In this document: positions 8,501-14,628 of the stretch, piece by piece
Layout: each line of letters begins with the position of its first letter
Position numbering within the stretch: the first letter of the stretch is position 1
NCBI GenBank assembly: GCA_045600585.1
Contig: JAZRYE010000008.1
Location: 1-17,089 of the forward strand
Reading direction: 5' to 3'
Length of the DNA: 17,089 nt
Origin: JAZRYE01 sp045600585
GTDB lineage: Bacteria > Bacillota_I > Bacilli_A > RFN20 > CAG-826
Program-made: the position numbers and the translations under genes
Notes under the pieces: model-generated
What the model saw: the letters and a program-made list of their open reading frames with translations, nothing else
What the model was told of the DNA's origin: nothing
Database searches by the model: none

Positions 8501-8981
8501 CACCAAACATACCAACAATATTTAAGCCATTTAATGATGAAATTGCTGATGGCTTTTTAGTGATTTCACCACTATTTAATTCATTAGAAACAGTTAAATT
8601 GGAGATGGTATAGCCACCACCATTAAAATTACCAATGAATGGATATGTAATTGTGCCAATTGGAGGGAGAACCCATCCTGTCATATCTAAATCAGCTTCA
8701 ACTTTAAAATATGTTTGGATATATGAGCCAGCACTATTGTCATTGAAATAACCCATATATTGGAGCCAAGCTAAGTTATATAAATGGTTAGGAGCATTCA
8801 AGATATATGGATTATCACTTGAACCATCACCACCAGCAAAGTATGCAGCTTGTGATTCACCTGTTAGGTTGATGGATTGAACATATGATTTATTTTCAAA
8901 CCAAGCGACAGTTGAAGTAACTACAGCTCCAAATGTAAATGCAGCTAAAATAGCTAGAGGAATTTTCTTATTAATTTTCAT
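5586..8981 (-). CDS. Large exported surface protein with AWF-type (SipW-like) signal and adhesin-like N-terminal region
   Basis: The 1131-residue product starts with a basic, hydrophobic signal (residues 1-26) ending in 'VAWFENKSY', the pattern seen in Firmicute proteins matured by SipW-type peptidases. Residues 48-130 resemble the N-terminal part of GLUG-type surface proteins: 'GDGSSDNPYIL', 'LYNLAWL', 'ADLDMTGW', 'PFIGNFNGGGYTISNLTVSN'. The rest is rich in Asn, Ser, Thr and Tyr with no domain I can name. The C-terminus is a Pro/Glu tail (EPEEPINPVEP) without an LPXTG motif or membrane anchor. GGGAGGTGG, inside the end of the upstream gene, is its ribosome site, so both are translated from the riboswitch-controlled mRNA. 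Role: probably adhesion or matrix, by inference. No clear terminator follows it before 5507. Confidence 0.8.
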   Translation of the reverse strand: MKINKKIPLAILAAFTFGAVVTSTVAWFENKSYVQSINLTGESQAAYFAGGDGSSDNPYILNAPNHLYNLAWLQYMGYFNDNSAGSYIQTYFKVEADLDMTGWVLPPIGTITYPFIGNFNGGGYTISNLTVSNELNSGEITKKPSAISSLNGLNIVGMFGVIGDIDGSYEGTYDTSAVSISNFYLDSAVIRTQVNDTLIGLVAGYVNGPLSNVGVINSDVYIKSGASTFDRFESLSSYALVGYCESDYLNSVTKSITDFSNYTSEKSTFTVQETGADSGWGGSIGMDEVFNRLEKFRDSRTKVQVQLPREVNKEYHTYVNGVEDLTKYRESYLNAQNVDSYEYFDQDNPLQGRVVFGQTQENYLWGKRSYNRGNYTITNEYITQYDVDAYYLLSDGYYFYGTNNVDKSKDEANRTMLFADNNGWIYYTYNNSNYYLYANSNTDNTLRVSTNMQDYMFKVSGSNLRLYQRSNSRAQNRYVYFNNADKNEKKKMFAIQGNASNILFSTTTTKSETRTESYVDHQISHYTHGTFLPLNVYKDASEILATDREKLPGENLVVNGAKLTNTGYIVGGTKDQSESYGSGVRVASNYDYGDISKALGGDTSYNGSNLQILTRTRNSNGVVFIKDKYNANTALSTDLRNLTYAGEIKYTPEELGLQRFDKSRDNLDTQFKANTNTLYCMRFNEFAINKDNTVTAEKVLLNGTIYENYDLPESCIDFNIKDKGYINFFGGSYRGGTCDAFFSLYHVIRNSSNGITSLKRMSKIYGSSNSKAPYIYQYVDGTYAIYDKDTGTYSATTLLDGYSVYFDLEWVEEPGFTNRDYTCWYFEIPVNEGEYALGSAVNSRTSTGAYLFYLDVAANAASVDRTEIHEHFERTELAYEYPMGVSLVSSNTDTVDATDSACVEISSGYSGTLGLSRSADEITIDRTGTNAIATFGGDSLSLKDNNDVTIDVVPAKTLKTVYDRLTYIDYLSFKKEQVYVIITDITVFEDDDRTGTRTRTIQKLNQEREEADDILIYDEQGHVVEDVNAITFDTSACNTLIASFNSYYDSSITVEYIFDLITALSDDTDGTYFDITGYDITITVSGDIVVHVTFVDSECTFIINSTESSTGTDIDISLPAEPEEPINPVEP

Positions 8982-8983
8982 AA

Positions 8984-9811
8984 TTAGAAAACCACCTCCC
9001 AGTCACATTTAAATCCAATATTTGATTCGATATTTGATAAAACTGGATTACCAATATTTAAACCATAAATATATTCCATTGATTCAGGATAGTAATCAAT
9101 AACCATTGCTACATATTGAACGGTTGCATCTTCTTCAAATTCAATGACATCTTTTCTTTGTTCGTAATTTGTATAAGAACCACCATCTTCAGCGATATCT
9201 ACAAAATGGTCCATTGTTCCAATTTCGTTTTTAGTAAATTCAATAGAATCATCTTCATCAAATGTAGAATAATGACTTTCAAGTTCTGTAGTTGAAGATA
9301 AGTATTTAGCAGAAAATTGAATAACACTAGACATTGAATTATCTGTTTGAGTTAATCTTGTAACTAATGATCCGTCAGAATTTGTTTCACCTAAATAATC
9401 ACTTTCAGTTTTGACACATAAATCAAGCACTGCATCATAATAGTTAACAACAGGCTTTGTTAATTCGATTAAAAGAAGGGCAGGGTGTTCCTTATCAAAA
9501 GGTGTATATACCCCAAGAGTTAATGAAGAAGAACCCTCATAAACTAGCTCACCATTACTTCCAACATATATTCTACTTTCATAATTTTTATCAAAAATAT
9601 AATTGTCTTCATCAATTGTAAGGTAATGATGAATTGTCATTTGTTTTAAAAAGCCAGAAGGTGAAATAACGGTAACGCTATTATATTCATCTGTTTGTTT
9701 TAAAGTATTAAACCAGCAAAGAGTTCCAAGAACGCAAGCAACAATAGAAAAACCAGTTAGAGATGCTGCTCCAATTATTTTCCATTTAAAGTTGTTTTGC
9801 TTGACCCTCAT
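8984..9811 (-). CDS. Membrane-anchored exported protein, partner of the large surface protein
   Basis: The 275-residue protein has a basic start, one hydrophobic segment (about residues 12-32) ending in 'LGTLCWFNT', and an acidic extracytoplasmic domain. The CWF motif matches the AWF motif of the next gene, so both may use one export or processing route. 'SIVAC' (22-26) could pass as a lipobox, but the hydrophobic stretch continues beyond it, so a lipoprotein is less likely. The family is not recognised. The ATG directly follows the riboswitch terminator's T-tract; the nearest purine-rich site (AAAGG, 9834-9830) is about 17 bases away, and no other in-frame start exists. Two bases separate it from the large surface-protein gene. 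Confidence 0.75.
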   Translation of the reverse strand: MRVKQNNFKWKIIGAASLTGFSIVACVLGTLCWFNTLKQTDEYNSVTVISPSGFLKQMTIHHYLTIDEDNYIFDKNYESRIYVGSNGELVYEGSSSLTLGVYTPFDKEHPALLLIELTKPVVNYYDAVLDLCVKTESDYLGETNSDGSLVTRLTQTDNSMSSVIQFSAKYLSSTTELESHYSTFDEDDSIEFTKNEIGTMDHFVDIAEDGGSYTNYEQRKDVIEFEEDATVQYVAMVIDYYPESMEYIYGLNIGNPVLSNIESNIGFKCDWEVVF

Positions 9812-9844
9812 AAAATAAAAACCAGTTACCTTTAGTGCAACTGG
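9811..9844 (-). terminator. Expression-platform terminator of the riboswitch
   Basis: CCAGTTGC (9844-9837) pairs with GTAACTGG (9829-9822), eight pairs including one G-U, around a 7-base loop, then TTTTTATTTT. The 5' arm is also the 3' part of the aptamer, so the two folds exclude each other. The T-tract touches the start codon at 9811. Confidence 0.85.
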
Positions 9845-9906
9845 CTATCTTTTAAAGACCCTTTAGCTTTGCGTCACTAGATTGCTCTAGTTTTGCTATT
9901 TTACTA
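9833..9906 (-). promoter_or_regulatory. c-di-GMP-I (GEMM-I) type riboswitch, A20 variant
   Basis: Read leftward, the core of the class is present in order: AGCAAA (9897-9892), a 6-bp stem ACTAGA/TCTAGT capped by a GCAA GNRA tetraloop (9891-9876), GACGCAAAGC (9875-9866), a second helical arm (about 9862-9844), and GATAGCCAGTTGC (9849-9837). The 6-bp tetraloop stem and its spacing to GACGCAAAGC match the Vibrio Vc2 aptamer as I remember it. A short closing helix TAGT/ACTA (9906-9903 with 9836-9833) is possible. Position 20 of Vc2 numbering, which contacts the ligand, is A here rather than the common G. The aptamer's 3' part is shared with the terminator arm, so ligand binding should block termination (an ON switch), by inference. 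Confidence 0.88.
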
Positions 9907-9911
9907 GTCTT

Positions 9912-9939
9912 ATTATATCTAATGTAGAAATAAATTCAA
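9912..9939 (-). promoter_or_regulatory. Promoter of the riboswitch / surface-protein operon
   Basis: TTGAAT (9939-9934), a 16-base spacer and a consensus TATAAT (9917-9912) are visible on the minus strand. The expected transcript start near 9905 falls right at the possible closing helix of the aptamer, which supports both calls. Confidence 0.7.
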
Positions 9940-9951
9940 TACGCAAAAATC

Positions 9952-9974
9952 AAAAAATAAATTTAAATTTAAAT
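9952..9974 (-). terminator. Possible weak AT-only terminator after the rhamnosidase
   Basis: A 14-bp palindrome ATTTAAATTTAAAT (9961-9974) lies directly after the rhamnosidase stop and is followed leftward by TTATTTTTT. All pairs are A-T, so strength is doubtful. Confidence 0.3.
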
Positions 9975-9977
9975 AAG

Positions 9978-11597
9978 CTAATGTGTAATGATTTTAACTT
10001 CTTTTGGAGCTAAATATTTAATTTTATAGGCTCCATCAGCATTTTTTGTAACTTCAACACTGATTGGACCATATTTTGTTGCTCTTGCAGCCTTAACATA
10101 ATTTAAATCACCTAAAGATGGTTCAATCTTATATGTTTCAGAATCGATGATCTTAATACCAGCCACTTCCTCAATTAAGAATGGGGAAGGACCAGCAGAC
10201 CAACCATGAGCTAAAGACAAACGATATCCTGGATAACACCACTGGCCATAATTTTCATGGAAGTATGGTTTGCCTTCTTCGTACTCATCTATTTTTCCGC
10301 CAACCCATTCTGGTTGATAATCTTCAAAGAATGTAGTTGCGTTGATATCAAGCATTAAACCATAGAAGTCTTTCATAATTTGAATTGCTTCTTTAGTATT
10401 TCCTTGTTTTGCCATTGCTTTATAAATTGCATAGCTTAAGAAGGTTGATGTTGATTTATAACCATCTTGAAGTAAGCATTCAGGATGATCTGGCCCAAAC
10501 GCCATTTCTTGTAATGCTCTTAATCCTTTTGGAGCGTCTAATGCCATATCTTGTTTTTTGATTTTTGATAAGGCTTCTTTAACATCTTGATTGTTTGGTA
10601 ATAAACGTGATAATGCATCAAGTGATAATTTAGTTAATGCAACACAGGCATCTTTGATGCCAGGCTTAGTCCAAGAAGGCCAATCGATGAAGTAATCCAT
10701 TGCAATTTCGCCTTCCTTATTTTGGTAATAATCAATATCGCCATTATCTAATACGCATTTGTTTAAGTTAGATGCTAAACCTGATAAATATGGGGTTTGT
10801 TTTTCTAACCATTCTTTATCACCACTAACTTGGTAAGCAGCTTCGACATAAAGAGTCCACCATAAAGAATATGTAGGCATTGAATTCATCCAACCAGGAA
10901 GAGGATATTTTTCTCTTACACAATCAATTGTGTTTCTAATAACATCTAAATCACCATAGGAATCGAGTAAAGTCATGACTTGGACATTCATATCACCAGC
11001 CCAAACTAATCTATCTCTTTTGATAGCTTCAACGACTAATCCGTTTTGGACAGACATAAATGCAGTTCTAGTTGCGATATCATAGATTTGATTAATTCTT
11101 TCATCATCGCATTCGAAATAGCCAATTTGTTTTGCATCCATATGAACGTAACACAAAACAATGCCGATAAATGAAACCCATTCACCAGATACGTTATCAA
11201 TACGAACGAATCTAAATCCAGTATTACCAACAGTTACATCGGATAAGCATGGGACATTGTAATAGAAATCTCTATGGTTATGATCATTTGAAGTATGCAT
11301 ATAGCCAACATCATGCATAACTTCGCCTAAAGATTCTCCGAATCTAAGTCTTAATTTAGCAGAATTATCTTTAACTCCGACATAGTGAACAAGCATTCTA
11401 ATTCCACCTGAATATTCTTTACCAAAATCAAGAATAATGTAGGAATTATTAGGTAATGTCATTGTTTCTTCATTACCAACTTTATGCGCTAAATATGGCT
11501 TTTCTTTTAATAACAATTCAGCGTTAGTAACGCCTTTGGAAGCTTCAATAATTCGCTTAGGAAAAATGAATTCATTTACTTGTGTAGTTTTAATCAT
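9978..11597 (-). CDS. Alpha-L-rhamnosidase-like enzyme, glycoside hydrolase family 78 (cytoplasmic)
   Basis: The 539-residue protein has an N-terminal beta-sandwich (about 1-155, with 'ILDFGKEYSGGIRMLVHYVG') followed by an (alpha/alpha)6-type catalytic region. The GH78 signature is recognisable as 'EAIKRDRLVWAGD' (190-202). Aligned by spacing to characterised GH78 enzymes, the acidic positions are E190, D195 and D202; the general-acid place, usually Glu, is Asp here. The C-terminal 'LAHGWSAGPSPFL' is also typical. No signal peptide is present, so it would hydrolyse imported rhamnosides. ATG 11597 is chosen over TTG 11603 because GAGGA is seven bases upstream of the ATG. It stands alone between two terminators and has no obvious strong promoter (GATAAT near 11618-11623). 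Confidence 0.83.
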   Translation of the reverse strand: MIKTTQVNEFIFPKRIIEASKGVTNAELLLKEKPYLAHKVGNEETMTLPNNSYIILDFGKEYSGGIRMLVHYVGVKDNSAKLRLRFGESLGEVMHDVGYMHTSNDHNHRDFYYNVPCLSDVTVGNTGFRFVRIDNVSGEWVSFIGIVLCYVHMDAKQIGYFECDDERINQIYDIATRTAFMSVQNGLVVEAIKRDRLVWAGDMNVQVMTLLDSYGDLDVIRNTIDCVREKYPLPGWMNSMPTYSLWWTLYVEAAYQVSGDKEWLEKQTPYLSGLASNLNKCVLDNGDIDYYQNKEGEIAMDYFIDWPSWTKPGIKDACVALTKLSLDALSRLLPNNQDVKEALSKIKKQDMALDAPKGLRALQEMAFGPDHPECLLQDGYKSTSTFLSYAIYKAMAKQGNTKEAIQIMKDFYGLMLDINATTFFEDYQPEWVGGKIDEYEEGKPYFHENYGQWCYPGYRLSLAHGWSAGPSPFLIEEVAGIKIIDSETYKIEPSLGDLNYVKAARATKYGPISVEVTKNADGAYKIKYLAPKEVKIITH

Positions 11598-11635
11598 AAT
11601 CAAATCCTCATATTTAGATTATCACTTAAAAGAGT

Positions 11636-11667
11636 AAAAGAAAACTAGTCCATTTATGAACTAGTTT
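11636..11667 (-). terminator. Rho-independent terminator after prs
   Basis: AAACTAGT (11667-11660) and ACTAGTTT (11649-11642) form an 8-bp stem with a 10-base loop, followed leftward by TTTTCTTTT. It ends the salvage cluster. Confidence 0.8.
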
Positions 11668-11686
11668 AGATTCTTAATTTTTAAGA

Positions 11687-12652
11687 TTATTTTCTATATT
11701 GTTCTTGAGCAAAGCTTTGGTGAACATCAGATAATGATTTACCTTCTTCAAGAGCACCAATGATTCTTGCGAATAATGGAGCAAGTGAGAGAACTTCAAT
11801 CTTATCAATTCTCTTTTCTGGAGGTAACGGAATTGAGTCTGTGATAACTAATTTAGTTAAATCAGAGTTTGCAATTCTTTCAATAGCAGGATCAGAAAGA
11901 ACGCCATGTGAGATAGCAGCGTAAACTGCTGTTGCACCTAATTCTTTTAATTTAGAAGCTGCTAAGCATAATGTACCAGCTGTATCGACAATGTCGTCAA
12001 CAATGATACATGTTTTACCTTTAACATCACCAACAATACCAACGAATTCTGCTTGGTTTGGCTTTGGTCTACGTTTATCAATAATTGCGATAGGGACGTT
12101 TAATTTTTCAGCTAATTTACTTGTTCTAACAACACCACCATGGTCTGGAGAAACGCAAACGACATTAGGTAATCTTAAATCTTTGAAATAACGATAGAAG
12201 ATTGGTAATGCAGAGACGTCATCAAGTGGAATGTTGAAGAAGCCTTGGATTTGGCTAGCGTGTAAGTCTGTACAAACAACTTTATCAGCGCCAGCTGTGG
12301 TTAATAAGTCAGCAACTAATTTTGCTGAAATTGGTTGTCTTGCTTTTGCTTTTCTATCTTGTCTAGAATAGCCGAAGTAAGGCATAACACATGTAATGCT
12401 GTTTGCAGAAGCTCTCTTACAAGCATCAATACATAATAATACTTCCATTAATCTTTCAGTTACTGGAGTACATGTAGATTGGATAATGTAAACATTATCA
12501 CCACGGAACGATTTTCCGCCTTCAAAAATCATTTCTCCATCAGCGAAGTGTGTTACTTTTGATGGCATGATTTCTACGCCGAGTTCTTCAGCGATTTGTT
12601 TTGTCATATCTTCATTAGCAGTGAGAGATACGAGTTTGAGTCTTTCGTACAT
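11687..12652 (-). CDS. prs: Ribose-phosphate pyrophosphokinase (PRPP synthase)
   Basis: It makes PRPP from ribose 5-phosphate and ATP, the shared donor for all the phosphoribosyltransferases in this cluster. Visible motifs are the flexible catalytic loop 'YFGYSRQDRK' (92-101), the metal-binding 'CTDLHASQIQGFF' (127-139), 'DKRRPKP' (192-198) and the PRPP loop 'IIVDDIVDTAGT' (216-227). The 321-residue length fits class I enzymes. ATG 12652 is preferred; the longer frame to 12670 has no ribosome site, whereas AAGGAAGG lies 6 bases before 12652 and would be inside it. A 113-base structured leader separates it from the NUDIX gene, so its expression may be set separately from the upstream genes. 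Confidence 0.97.
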   Translation of the reverse strand: MYERLKLVSLTANEDMTKQIAEELGVEIMPSKVTHFADGEMIFEGGKSFRGDNVYIIQSTCTPVTERLMEVLLCIDACKRASANSITCVMPYFGYSRQDRKAKARQPISAKLVADLLTTAGADKVVCTDLHASQIQGFFNIPLDDVSALPIFYRYFKDLRLPNVVCVSPDHGGVVRTSKLAEKLNVPIAIIDKRRPKPNQAEFVGIVGDVKGKTCIIVDDIVDTAGTLCLAASKLKELGATAVYAAISHGVLSDPAIERIANSDLTKLVITDSIPLPPEKRIDKIEVLSLAPLFARIIGALEEGKSLSDVHQSFAQEQYRK

Positions 12653-12674
12653 AAAATTTCCTTCCTTCAATACG

Positions 12675-12763
12675 GAGTGTAGTACGACAAATCACTTTCG
12701 TGATTGGTTATATGAAACATTCGTGTCAGTGCCTCGTGCACGATTAATCGAATGCCTACACCT
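12675..12763 (-). ncRNA. Candidate structured RNA leader of prs (three-way junction)
   Basis: Three helices fit together on the minus strand. P1 is GTGTAG (12761-12756) with CTACAC (12682-12677). P2 is GCATTCG (12755-12749) with CGAATGT (12723-12717), seven pairs with one G-U and further pairing inside. P3 is AATCAC/GTGATT with a GAAA tetraloop (12705-12690). P1 closes the other two, and the ribosome site AAGGAAGG follows about 10 bases downstream. I do not recognise it as a known riboswitch class. The fold was found by eye; no promoter is obvious within it. Confidence 0.45.
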
Positions 12764-12765
12764 AA

Positions 12766-13302
12766 TTAATTACCTTTTAATAAAAGGTATTTGCTAATCG
12801 CGCAAATAGTTTTTGCGTCTTTAATTGTTCCTTCTTTAATCATCGAAAGAACTTCTTCGAGTGGAATATAGAGAATATCAATTACTTCGTCATCATCTAA
12901 ATGTCTTTCGCTTTTAACAATTTTATTAGCTAAATATAGATGAATGATTTCGTTTGAGTATCCACATGTTGGATACATAACTCCTAACGAAGTTAATGAT
13001 TCAGCCTTATAACCCGTTTCTTCTTCAAATTCACGAAGGCCAGCGATATAAGAATCTTCATTTTTTTCTAATTTACCAGCAGGTAACTCATAGAGTTCTT
13101 CATCATATGCATAACGGTATTGCTTTTCCATGATAATTTTATTATCAATGACACCAAGGATACATACTCCTCCACGGTGATGAACAATTTCTCTATCGGA
13201 AACATTACCATTAGGACATGTGACTTGATCAACAGTGACATTAATAACTCTACCAGAGTACACTGGGGTTGAAGAATTTTTTATTTCTCTTTTATCACTC
13301 AT
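12766..13302 (-). CDS. NUDIX hydrolase, ADP-ribose pyrophosphatase type
   Basis: The 178-residue enzyme carries a complete 23-residue Nudix box at residues 76-98 (G76, E82, R90-E91, E94-E95, G97). Flanking features of the ADP-ribose pyrophosphatase group (NudF/YqkG-like) are present: 'VCILGVIDNKIIMEKQYRYA' before the box and 'GVMYPTCGYSNEIIHLYLA' after it. It would split ADP-ribose or related nucleoside diphosphates to AMP and ribose 5-phosphate, which is the substrate of PRPP synthase in the next gene. That link is inference. The ATG at 13302 has no clear Shine-Dalgarno; TATAAT lies two bases upstream of it. It follows xpt by 22 bases. The exact substrate is not settled by sequence. Confidence 0.9.
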   Translation of the reverse strand: MSDKREIKNSSTPVYSGRVINVTVDQVTCPNGNVSDREIVHHRGGVCILGVIDNKIIMEKQYRYAYDEELYELPAGKLEKNEDSYIAGLREFEEETGYKAESLTSLGVMYPTCGYSNEIIHLYLANKIVKSERHLDDDEVIDILYIPLEEVLSMIKEGTIKDAKTICAISKYLLLKGN

Positions 13303-13324
13303 ATATTATATGATAACTCAATTA

Positions 13325-13888
13325 TTAGAAAATTGGTTTATTATCTTTAAATTCTTTAACGACTGCTAAAGAATAAACAGGTACACCAAGTTTTTCTATA
13401 GCTTCTCTACCACCTTGGAATCCCTTTTCAATTGCTGCAGAGAAACCAATAATTGTAGAACCAGCTTGTTTACAAAGATCAATTAATCCTAAGCCAGCTG
13501 CTCCTGAAGCTAAAAAATCATCAACGATAACAACTTTATCTTCCTTTAATAAATATCTCTTATCAATTGTAATAGGGTAAATAGAGCCTTTAGTGAAAGA
13601 TTTAACAGAAGATGTGTAATTATTATTACCAGTAATTTTACTAGCCTGTTTCTTTGCAAAAACAACAGGAACATTACCATAGGCAAGAGAAGCTGCATAC
13701 GCAATAGCGATGCCGCTTGCTTCAATTGTTACTACTTTAGTAGCACCAGGAAAATGATTAGCAATTTCTTTTCCCATTTCATTGATTAACGCTACATCAA
13801 TTTGATGATTTAAAAAGTTATCAACTTTTAAGATTTCATTATTGAGAATAATTCCATCTTTTAAGATTTTTTCTTCAAGTAACTTCAT
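13325..13888 (-). CDS. xpt: Xanthine phosphoribosyltransferase
   Basis: It converts xanthine (and possibly guanine) with PRPP to XMP in purine salvage. The 187-residue protein matches Xpt over its length: 'MKLLEEKILKDG', 'LKVDNFLNHQID' (20-31), 'TIEASGIAIAYAAS' (54-67), 'VFAKKQASK' (76-84) and the PRPP loop 'IVDDFLASGAA' (121-131). ATG 13888 has GAGGA seven bases upstream; the longer frame to 13936 would run through a strong hairpin and lacks a ribosome site. No purine riboswitch, common before xpt in Bacilli, is seen. It lies between upp and the NUDIX gene. Confidence 0.95.
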   Translation of the reverse strand: MKLLEEKILKDGIILNNEILKVDNFLNHQIDVALINEMGKEIANHFPGATKVVTIEASGIAIAYAASLAYGNVPVVFAKKQASKITGNNNYTSSVKSFTKGSIYPITIDKRYLLKEDKVVIVDDFLASGAAGLGLIDLCKQAGSTIIGFSAAIEKGFQGGREAIEKLGVPVYSLAVVKEFKDNKPIF

Positions 13889-13914
13889 AATAATTTCCTC
13901 GAAAATTAAATAGA

Positions 13915-13941
13915 AATAGGTGCCAAAAGTTGGCACCTATT
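13915..13941 (-). terminator. Perfect 12-bp hairpin between upp and xpt
   Basis: AATAGGTGCCAA (13941-13930) and TTGGCACCTATT (13926-13915) form a perfect stem with a 3-base loop. The downstream tract (TCTATTTAATTTT) is T-rich but broken, so it may terminate only part of the transcripts or set an mRNA 3' end. Confidence 0.65.
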
Positions 13942-13957
13942 CTTGTGTTTGAATTAA

Positions 13958-14605
13958 TTACTTAATTGTACCGAATGTACGATCGCCGCAATCGCCTAAA
14001 CCTGGGCAAATATATGCCTTTTCATTTAAGCATCTATCAACTGCGCCGATATAAAGTGGGATGTCTGGGTTTGCTTCGCAGAATGCTTTAACACCTTCTG
14101 GAGCAGCAATAATGCAGACAAAACGTAAGTTTTTAGCACCGTGAGCTTTTAACATCTTAATTGTGTCAATTGCACTACCACCAGTAGCTAACATTGGATC
14201 GATAACATAAACTTCTAATTCAGCAATGTTTTCTGGTAATTTGCAATAGTATTCAACTGGTTGATGTGTTTCTTCATTACGGTATAAACCGATATGACCA
14301 ACTTTAGCGTTTGGTACTAATTCAGTCATACCATCAACCATGCCTAAACCAGCACGGAGAATTGGGACAAAGCATAATGAGCTGCCTTGAACCATTGGTT
14401 GAATTGTTGGTTCAACAGGTGTTTCAATTGCGACATCAATTGTTTTAACATTTTGAAGTGCAACGAAACCTTCTAATACTGCAATTTCCTTAACTAATGC
14501 ACGGAATTCACTTGTTGGAGTGTTCTTATCTCTTAACTTTGTGATTTTGTGAGCTAATAAAGGATGTTTAATTACAGTAACGTTTTTGTATTGTGATAAA
14601 TCCAT
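13958..14605 (-). CDS. upp: Uracil phosphoribosyltransferase
   Basis: It joins uracil and PRPP to give UMP. The 215-residue protein is close to the usual 209. Motifs: 'VPILRAGLGMVDGM' (80-93), 'HIGLYRNEETHQPVEYYCKL' (104-123), PRPP loop 'VIDPMLATGGSA' (134-145), and the uracil-binding C-terminus with 'PGLGDCGDRTFGT'. AAAGGA about 10 bases before ATG 14605 is the ribosome site. It follows the uracil permease by 23 bases, so uptake and trapping of uracil are co-transcribed. Confidence 0.97.
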   Translation of the reverse strand: MDLSQYKNVTVIKHPLLAHKITKLRDKNTPTSEFRALVKEIAVLEGFVALQNVKTIDVAIETPVEPTIQPMVQGSSLCFVPILRAGLGMVDGMTELVPNAKVGHIGLYRNEETHQPVEYYCKLPENIAELEVYVIDPMLATGGSAIDTIKMLKAHGAKNLRFVCIIAAPEGVKAFCEANPDIPLYIGAVDRCLNEKAYICPGLGDCGDRTFGTIK

Positions 14606-14628
14606 TTTAATAAATTCCTTTGGAGAGA

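Noticed and set aside
9734..9751. Lipobox SIVAC in the 275-residue exported protein
   Set aside because: The pattern fits loosely, but the hydrophobic segment continues past the cysteine for several residues, which is unlike a lipoprotein signal.
12772..12788. 7-bp inverted repeat at the end of the NUDIX gene as a terminator
   Set aside because: The stem is mostly A-T, lies within the last codons and has no following T-run, so termination there is unlikely.
13889..13957. Purine riboswitch before xpt
   Set aside because: The 69-base gap is filled by a simple 12-bp hairpin and the xpt ribosome site; none of the purine-aptamer core bases are present.
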